64,000 bases of DNA from Leguminivora glycinivorella (lineage: Eukaryota; Arthropoda; Insecta; Lepidoptera; Tortricidae), in NCBI RefSeq assembly GCF_023078275.1, contig NC_062982.1, forward strand, positions 10,986,880 through 11,050,879, written 5' to 3'. Positions 55,830 through 64,000 of this stretch are shown here, piece after piece. The notes under the pieces are model-generated. The model made no database searches. It worked only from the letters and a program-made list of their open reading frames with translations, and had not been told where the DNA came from. A program made the translations under genes and the position numbers. The stretch's first letter is position 1. Every line of letters starts with the position of its first letter.

Positions 55830-57100
55830 ACTATGATGGTATCATCATCATAATTATCATGGTGTTGGACTATTGACAAAATTTAACTTCGCTAATTTCG
55901 TCGTCCGCGCATTTGCGTCGCGAAGCTCCGTCGTAAGAGGGTCGGTCTAATGTTCGCAGGCACATCGCTGGTGTCCGGGTTTCGAATTCCCGGCCAGAAA
56001 TAAAGTTTCTGTTTTTTTTGTATTTATAAGAATCTTTTTTATCTAAAGACGTGATATAATAAAATAGAACCGAGCAAAGCTCTGTCGCCCAGGTACTATC
56101 TACATTATGCTCCGTAATAATAGCTAATAGACAATACACACATACACAATCGCGCGCATACACACACACACAAATCGGTTATGACATTTTGCTGAGACAC
56201 CAGAGTTATCCGTGACCACTGACCAATAACAGTGATATCGACGTCTATCGTATCTTAGAAACATATTTTAGTATACTTGGGTACCTCTTATGGTATTGGC
56301 CGAACTTTGCAGGTGTAGGAAACGTAGAAAGTAGGTAATGGCTCTTATTTGCGCGAAACAAAATCATCTTGGTGACTGACCATTTGTGAAGGCCTTCGCT
56401 TCAGTTACTTGGTATTGTTGCCTGTTGGAGATCTTCCTCGCCGGCGCAGGTGTGCACCGGAGAACAACATTCATAACTCGCAACAAATGTTCTTCTTTTC
56501 GTGTCGAGGTTTTGCATACAATACAGGGATACATGGAAGGAGCCTTCCTCCCATAAAACGCACTCAGCCTTTACGATTCATACATAACATATATAGCGTC
56601 CCTGGGCAAAGTCCGGTATTTATTATATTTACCGAGCGGTTAATCCTTTCACTTCACCACGATGGTTTTACCAAATTAATCAACAACCGTTGACATTACG
56701 TAAAAAAAGAAAAAGAGCTTTTTTACGATTAAAAAAGTATGAGAAAGCATTTGGAAAGCATTCTGATCCGTTAATGTACTTAAAAAAGGCGAAGAATACA
56801 AATTTTCTATTAAGACGATAAACAGTAACGCCACAACCTACTAAGAAGATACTACGTATAGTAACGCTCACATTTTGTTCATTTACCGCTTTTTTCCTGT
56901 AACAAAAACGGCTTGACAGACTATATGAAAAATGCCCCGGTTATTTTTTTATTATTTGTCCGTCATATTGGTACATTGAATATTAATATGATTCATCTGG
57001 CGTTTCTATTATTATCTGTGCTGTTTTTATAAGTTGCCCTAATAAAAAAAAAGAAAAAATAATTTATCATCTGGTAACATCGTTGAAGTGCTGTCAAGCG
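55830..57100. other. Intergenic DNA before NAA60
   Basis: No gene is recognised. Short (CA)n stretches occur near 56130-56172. The NAA60 promoter should lie at the right end. Confidence 0.3.
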
Positions 57101-57160
57101 TACTGTCAAGTGAATTGTGATTGTCAAATGAAATAAAGATTCAGTAATTCAGTCTTCGTG

Positions 57161-60100
57161 ATGATTCGTTTTTCATTGAAGCTGATGGGGTAAATATTAT
57201 CCTGGAATGATAACAAGTCGCCAAAGATAAGTTCTGCAATAAAGTATTAATGGCCAAACTACCGAATGGCTGGCTTCAGCTGGTAAGTGATTGCGCAGTG
57301 TTGTTAACAATAATATATTTTTTGATGGAGTTAGTAATTGTTTATATGCATGTATTGTCTTCCCTGGCAGCAGTAATTGGGTGAAATTGATCAATTGACT
57401 GCCCATTGTGCTCAATATGTATAGCTCGGCAGCCTCTCGTTTTAGATCATGTTACGATGGCACTTTATATTTTTGATGTGTATTTTAGACCATTGTGAAA
57501 TTCTAACGTTAGAAACACTCAAATCGGTCACCGGGTTTATGAGCCATTATATACATTTAATAGTGACACATACCTCGATAAAGCTTACTCATTATTTCTC
57601 TTTACTGAGTGTTTCTAAATACCTAAGTATGACCAATAATAAGTCAAGTTATTGCATATAAACAGTATTCAATAAATTACTGCACTCCATGAGATATTGT
57701 TCATTCCAGGTACCTTTCTGAAGGCTTCCAAGTTATAATCGAGAAGTCAAAGGAAGCAAAATGCTCTTTACAAGATGTACAGTTGCGTTTCTTGTGCCCT
57801 GATGATCTAGAAGAAGTGAGTACTATTGCATTGCTATATACATTTACATTTTAGTAGAAGTGAATCATTTATGTTATGAAAGCTTAAAAATGTTTCAACA
57901 AACTTATATTTTATACTATAACCAAAGTTGCCATATACCTCTACTTTTTTTTTTGTAGGTGCGGAGTTTGTGCAGAGAATGGTTCCCCATAGAGTACCCC
58001 CAGTCATGGTACGAAGACATCACTTCATCAGAGAGGTTCTTTGCTCTGGCAGCAGTATACAAATCACAAATAATTGGCCTCATAGTAGCAGAAATTAAAC
58101 CATATTTGAAGCTAAATGCTGAAGATAGAGGAATATTATCAAGATGGTTTGCCTCTAAGGACACACTTGTTGCATATATTTTATCTTTAGGTGAGTTTTA
58201 TTTATATCTGGGAATTTAATATATTAAAAACGAAATTAAATGAAATATTGCCATCCAGCGGGGAAATGTGGCCAGCATTATGGGCATTCTTCCGCAGGGA
58301 TCGGATTTGGGAGATTTTATTTGATAGTTTAGTTTATAAGGGAAATTTTAGATATTAAAACTGATTTATGTGTGATTGTATTTAATGTGTGTAATTGCTC
58401 TTGTATATTTAATATTATATCAAAAAAAACTAAAATATGAAAAAAATGTTCTGGTAGATATTGAATACCTTTCCTAATTTATTGATGTATGTATATTATC
58501 ATATATTTTTCTTCTAAATTTGTACTTATTGCTTTCTTATTTTGTATTTTATTGTTTAGTTGCACAGTGCCTTTGTTTTTAGTGTTATGATGTGTAATTT
58601 ATTTCAATAAATAAATAAATTATCTCATATATTGACTAAGGTCTGATAGAAATAGTAGATACTATTAAATAAATCATCAACAGCATTCTAGAGTCATACA
58701 AAGCTTAGTTGACAGTGTTTCACAGCCAGACGGAAATTTATTAAGGATAACTATTATGTCAATGATCTGCTAATATGTAAGTAGTTTATCAATAGACACT
58801 TTGTTTATTCTTTTGTCTATGTGTCACAGGGGTGGTCCGCTCGTACCGGCGCTCCGGCGTGGCCACGCTGCTGCTGGACGTGTTGCTGAGCCACCTGGCG
58901 GGCGCCGCGCCGCAGCCGCCGCACGACCACCGCGTCAAGGCCATCTTCCTGCACGTACTCACCACTAACACTGAGGCTATACACTTCTATGAACAAAAGA
59001 GGTAAGTACCTAGAGGTAAAGAGGGTAGATCGCGCGCTGTTTTCTGTGATCATGCTGCATGCAACTGTGTCGACATATCGGGAGTTCGACAATAATCAAA
59101 AAGGACCTATTGATAACGCCCCGCAGCTCAAACTCCGGAGAATCGGGCTGAAGTAACACATCAAATGGGCACCATCCCACCTGGATCTGGCTTTGCACTT
59201 GCTAACCCTGCTCTGCATCATCAGGTGTTGATTTGTAACTGAGAATTGCTTTTTGGGTTGAAGGTTGACCGCTTGCTGCTCTAAAAAGTGTCTTGAATTA
59301 TCATGCACCATTGTGAATAATAAGGCATACCCATTACACACAATATCCTTGCTCTTTGATCTGTACCACCTTGCCCCCTGTGACATAGTGTGAACAGTTA
59401 ATTATTTTTCTGAGATAATAGATTACTGCATAAACACTATTGCAGTCTTTTATTTTAGGCTAGGTTGGGTGTTCTTATGAATTGTTTGGCTTCTGATTTC
59501 CTCATTTCTAACCTAAATGTTATATTCCTAGCCTAAACAAGTTAATGTAAAGAAATACCAGAAAATTGGTATTCCTATTCAGCATTGTTATAATATTTTT
59601 TTATACAAGAGCAAGGCAAATACACATATGGCCCTCCTCATTGTTAGCAGTCACCGTACGTAGCCTACAATTCCATATATGCGCGTTTTATTTATATCCT
59701 TGAAGTAAGATCGAGTTTTCCTGGAATTAAAATTGCAATGAAAATGTATCGTTACTACATTTCTCGTTGAAAACAGTAAACATCTAAAAATAGTAAAAAT
59801 ATTATTTCCACTTTGCGTATAATTCATGACACGTCACACTTTCGTGGCTTCCACAGACCGCGCCGCGCCTCGTAACGAGACGTGAATCATGCGAAGGTAG
59901 ATAATTGGAGAGGTTATCCGAGTTCAAATTAATTCTCGAATCGTATTTAACTATAACTAACCTAGACACCGTGATATATTAATGTTTCAGACCTGTTCTT
60001 AACCTTGTAAGTAGTAACACTGAACGTGGACTGAACCTTCCATAGGTATCCTTTTCCTCCATCTGCAATAAGGACGAATTTATCTTAGAATTTCAAATGA

Positions 60101-61553
60101 ATACGACCCTGTTGCACTGGAAGCGTGAACCCTTTAAGCCTTTAGACATTGAACGCTGTACAATTTACGTACATACATTAAATTTCAATCTAATTTCTTA
60201 TGGCATTTTAAAGTAGTGTTTTTCTTTAATTGTTTTCTCCAACTAACGAAATTCATCTCAATTCGTTATAAACAACGATATTCAAATTAAAACTATTTTT
60301 TTTAAATATTAATTCAAACTAAATATCCCTTACTATTTTGATTAGAATAGTAATAACTAAAACCTTATCTTTTAGCCTTAAGGTTTAGTTAATAGTACAT
60401 TACGATACAAGTGCGTAAAAAAGGAAGTTCGAAACGAGTGGCGATAAATTAAAACACGACCGAAGGGAGTGTTTTAAATCGACACGAGTTACGAATTTCC
60501 TTTTCGCACGTGTATCGTACGACGTTTTTCAGTACAGATGAGCCTTCGAAGTTTCGACCTGGCATATAATGAACCACTTCTCGAACTAGTGCGTAAAAAA
60601 ACGACCATCTGTACTGAAAAAACAGTTAACTATGTCATCTAATCTAGATGGGAAAAGTAGATTATTTTGTTATCACTAGCACTTAGAGACTTGTATATTC
60701 GAGTATTCTTTTTATCAGACTTTGATCTTATCACACAATTACTGAGTTGCACGTGCTAGTTATAGTTGTATAGGTAGGTACGTAATAACCTCCATAATTA
60801 TATGCCACCAAATCTCTGCTAACCTGCCAGACTTTCAATATTCATCATCATCATCATACTGTAACTGCGTCTGAGCTTTCCTCTACTTCTTATGCTTCCT
60901 ATCTGCCTCTCCAGAATAGTTTTAAAAAAGTGACCGTGATGTCTCAAAAGTCTATTTTCAATTGTTTTCTATGTTCAACATTAAAATATTGACAATTATA
61001 CATAAGTATTACTTATTTCATTTGCTTAATGTTATAAAGAGTTAAGGAATTTTAAGATAACTTAGTCCTGCCGATCGTGTAAGTAGCTTTTAACTACCCT
61101 TAAAATTTGATTTGTCTACTTTATACCTGTGTTCTCAGATTTAATTGATGAAAATATAAAAATAATTTCGTTGATGCATATGCAATTTTTTTATATTCGC
61201 TAGTGTTGTTAATGAAAATTGATATGGATCGAGATTATTATTGTCATGTTACTTAAAAAATACATAAAATTCATAATTTGATATGCATCAATACAATTAT
61301 AATCACTTTCCTATACACCGTTTTCTAACGTTTCAGATTCCGTCTGCACTCGTTCCTCCCCTACTACTACTCGATCCAGGGGCGCAACAAGGATGGGTTC
61401 ACATACGTGTACTACGTGAACGGCGGGCACGCACCCTGGGGCATCTACGACTACGTGAAATACGTGGCGCGCGCGGCGTGGCGCGGCGGCGGCCTGTACC
61501 CCTGGCTGTGGGGCAAGCTCCAGGCCGCGCTCACTATCGCGTGGCACAGGTAG
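57161..61553 (+). CDS. NAA60: N-alpha-acetyltransferase 60 (Golgi NatF)
   Basis: Exons 57710-57815, 57959-58190, 58830-59001 and 61337-61553 are firm. With a tentative first exon 57161-57189 (MIRFSLKLMG) the protein has 251 residues. NAA60 acetylates the N-termini of transmembrane proteins facing the cytosol, at the Golgi. The GNAT fold shows LRFLCPDDLEEVRSLCREWF, PIEYPQSWYEDITS, IIGLIVAEIK and YILSLGVVRSYRRSGVATLL. That last motif contains the acetyl-CoA loop R-x-x-G-x-A, written RRSGVA. HVLTTNTEAIHFYEQKRF, LPYYYSIQGRNKDGFTYVYY and NGGHAPWGIYDYV follow, all characteristic of this family. The C-terminus (YPWLWGKLQAALTIAWHR) could be the amphipathic membrane anchor. The start is uncertain: an alternative ATG exon at 57250-57282 has a good GTAAGT donor but does not fit the phase of the main acceptor. 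Confidence 0.9.
59600..60389. other. NAA60 intron 4, left part
   Basis: The region is AT-rich, without an exon or a clear repeat. The intron runs from 59002 to 61336. Confidence 0.35.
60390..60626. mobile_element. Inverted-repeat element in NAA60 intron 4
   Basis: TAGTACATTACGATACAAGT begins the element. Internal pairs AAGGAAGTTCGAAACGAGT / ACTCGT..., GTTTTAA / TTAAAAC and CAGTACAGATG / CATCTGTACTG are inverted. A shorter copy lies at 1618-1772. Confidence 0.65.
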
Positions 61554-61567
61554 TTCAACTACGGTCT

Positions 61568-61690
61568 AGCTAAAAAGAATAAAAATTAAAAAGTGGCAAC
61601 ATCATAGTCGTCTCTTTCAAATCAATGTGTGAGGAAACGGGACGACACTACGATGTTGCCACTTTTTAAGTTCTACTCTTTTGCTAAGCT
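61568..61690. repeat. Inverted-repeat element in the NAA60 3' UTR
   Basis: TAAAAAGTGGCAACATCATA followed by GTCGTC (61587-61612) is matched by the inverse at 61641-61668, with outer AGCTAAAAAGA / TCTTTTGCTAAGCT pairing. It begins about 15 nt after the NAA60 stop and precedes the poly(A) signal, so the mRNA would carry the hairpin. Confidence 0.8.
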
Positions 61691-61726
61691 GTATGCATGG
61701 ATGTGGTTTTATCATTTATCGCTGTG

Positions 61727-61732
61727 AATAAA
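61727..61732 (+). terminator. Candidate polyadenylation signal of NAA60
   Basis: AATAAA occurs 174 nt after the stop codon, in GTGAATAAAATG. Confidence 0.6.
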
Positions 61733-62586
61733 ATGAACTTCAAAAAGTAAAGTTGATTTTCGATTGCGGCCTGCGTCGAGCCTAACATGATAGGTCGGCA
61801 ACATTTGAATTTACATACAAAGAAACGGTCTACGTTCGTATCCTTGGGGCGTAGCACACTTGTGGGATAAACATTATCGCATCGGTGCTTCCTTATCGCC
61901 CTTACAATTTCGCGAAAAGGACGGTCTGATGTAAATGCGTGTAGTTTGGTTATGACATTATGAAAGTGTCATCTTATTCATACGATAAGTGATAAAAATA
62001 TGATAAAGGCTGCCTGGATTGTGTTTGTTGAGAGATGGGATGATATTGTTCTGTTCGCTTTATGTATACATATATAGGATTTTAAGAGGAACATTAATTG
62101 GGTTGTACTGTGTATAACCCCGTCGGTATATTTACGGGAAGACCTAAATGTGATTTCATATTGGTGATATATTTCATTGGATTCATTTTGGACGATACCA
62201 GTGTTACAATTCAGTGAATACATATATCGTAAACATAATATTATAATTTATAAGGGACTGGCTGTGTGAAAACATTACATGGAAGTATTTATACAGTCTT
62301 TCATACATATTCAGTCTAATACGTACCTATTCATACACTTCTTCATCATAATCCATTGAATGTGGTTTTGATTGACGATAAAAATGTTTTTGAAGAATTA
62401 AGTACACAGTAACAAAGTGACAAAAGTGATACTAACTGAATTACATCATTTGTATTCTTATGAAGTTCTTTGAAATTTCGAAGGCTAGTCGCTAGTCTTT
62501 CTTGTGGCATCCAACAACATAACAAGACACCCTTTCATAATAACTCGCGAATTAGGTAGTTGATCTAACAGCGTCGAACGACTGTA

Positions 62587-62728
62587 AGGGCGGTTATACA
62601 GACTGGCGTTTTAATATTTTTGTGTGCATATAAACTAAATGTAGCTCTAAACTAAACAAAGCGCGCGTGTAAGCGCATGTCGCAGATACGACGTAACACA
62701 CGCACAGACGTCAGTCTGCAGTCGCCCT
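62587..62728. mobile_element. 142-bp inverted-repeat element
   Basis: AGGGCGGTTATACAGACTGG is matched by the inverse of TCAGTCTGCAGTCGCCCT. The interior contains TAAACTAAATGTAGC and a CG-rich half. Confidence 0.65.
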
Positions 62729-63102
62729 AACGACCTAACGTTTCCTTACAGACCTGCCGCGAGAAAAACACCATTAGTGATAACGCCATAAAGTTGCCTG
62801 TCGTGTCTACTGACTCCTAACATATTAACGCTGTGCGACCGGCCGTATAATTTTCGAACGTTCGTTGTTATAAATAGTTACTTAGATACATAGTATTTGT
62901 TATCTACATACTTTTAAAAATTAAATGTGTGTTTCACTGAGTTAGTTTTGACTTGCAACACGCTTTTGATGCACTACTTTTATACAGATAGCAGAAGAAT
63001 TCGCTGAGCAGGATATGTGATCAATATATTTTCGCAGTCATTGTCATCAATATGAACGAAATCGTGTGTAGGTAGATTGTTTCGACCTATTCGCCAGCTT
63101 GG

Positions 63103-63354
63103 TATATTCCATTTCAAATACGAAGACCCGATAACTATAACTTCAAACTTAACAAAAGGGCTAATTATGTTTTCCTTTTATTATCTAATTAGAAGCACTT
63201 CAAACGGGCACGCGTTGGTGCAAACTGCATACAACTAAAGCGAAAATGCGTGTAAAAGAAATACCAACAGAAAAAGGATCTGGCCAGGTATCTTTTGTTT
63301 TCTCTAAAACTATTTTTAAATGCTATCGGGCCTTTGTATTTGAAATGGAGTATA
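63103..63354. mobile_element. 252-bp inverted-repeat element
   Basis: TATATTCCATTTCAAATACG is matched by the inverse of TGTATTTGAAATGGAGTATA, continuing through GACCCGATA / TATCGGGCC. No coding sequence is visible. Confidence 0.75.
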
Positions 63355-63359
63355 ATCAT

Positions 63360-64000
63360 TGAGTTCATTGATGATGATCATATACCTACACATGAATATT
63401 TAAGATGAAACTCATTGAATGGAAATGATTTCCGCTAACAATGAAATTAAACGCAATTCTAATTTTAGTAATCGGACAAGGAAAATATTACAAGGTTTTG
63501 TTTATAAATTACCTCTTGAGTCACTTTGCACGCTTACCGATATCTATTGTATGTAGTAAATAAATGGTAAATAGGTATAGGAATGTCATAAATGAATTAA
63601 ACAAGGCATTTATTTAAATAGGATCGTCAATGTCCATTCAACACATCTTGAAATCTTGACATGTTGTAGAGCAATAAGACTCGTGTATAAAATAAATCAG
63701 TATAGATACTCTAATAAGAAGTTAACGCAGACTATTTTAGAGATTATACCTACATGCCTTCTTCGTGTTTGTCTAAACATCAAATGTATAATACTTTCAG
63801 GCGGTTTAGCATAATTATCGTTCGCGCACGCGACTCCACATTTGAGGTCGCGCTAGATGTATGGACTCGCGCGCGAGAAGGCAAGTTGTGCTGGACCACC
63901 TGATGATCCGAGTGTGCGCATATATATTTTCGTTTTTCAATTATTTATTTAATTCATGCAAATATTTTATATATTGTGTTTTGTGCGATCGCATAATCAT
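63360..64000. other. Window end, no gene recognised
   Basis: This part is AT-rich. A fragment of the hairpin element described at 35610-35725 lies at 63822-63897. Confidence 0.35.

Overview
This window is animal nuclear DNA, almost certainly from a moth or butterfly (Lepidoptera). The genes are split by long AT-rich introns, and the repeat content is typical of Lepidoptera: LEP1-type mini-Helitrons ending in the GCGAGCGAAGCCGCGGGCAA hairpin plus CTAG, tRNA-derived SINEs, APE-type LINEs, hAT and Tc1/mariner elements, and many small inverted-repeat elements. I recognise five cellular genes. No virus, CRISPR array or bacterial-style operon is present.

Layout. At 1-9000 lies the 3' half of a zona-pellucida (ZP) domain membrane protein gene on the plus strand, with five visible exons. 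Two of its exons have decayed tandem copies in the following introns. Its introns hold a LINE relic pierced by two other elements, a 323-bp hAT-like element, and an antisense LINE with a 14-bp target duplication. At 10.2-11.3 kb is aprataxin (plus strand, two exons, GC-AG intron). It converges on the lariat debranching enzyme gene DBR1 (minus strand, five exons, 11.8-14.0 kb). From 14 to 26.7 kb is gene-free DNA packed with repeats. The main object there is a degenerate mariner split by two head-to-tail Helitrons that carry a roughly 0.9-kb GGGACA/GGGATA hexamer tract. From 26.7 to 50.2 kb runs a SoxE-group transcription factor gene (three exons, introns of about 16.9 and 5.9 kb). Its introns hold a second, inverted copy of the same mariner, several hAT and other inverted-repeat elements, SINEs, and an intact mariner with a 340-codon transposase. 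From 50.2 to 57 kb is repeat-rich intergenic DNA. At 57.1-61.6 kb is NAA60, an N-alpha-acetyltransferase (plus strand, five exons, first exon tentative). The remainder to 64 kb has no recognisable gene.

How the genes relate. These are independent eukaryotic genes, not a pathway: extracellular matrix (ZP), DNA single-strand break repair (aprataxin), RNA lariat turnover (DBR1), developmental transcription (SoxE) and N-terminal acetylation of membrane proteins (NAA60). The most unusual material is in the mobile DNA. The in-window empty site for the tandem Helitron insertion, the two decayed ZP exon duplications, and the inverted mariner pair flanking the SoxE first exon are the observations most worth following up. 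All gene identities come from reading translations and splice sites by eye; no database search was possible.
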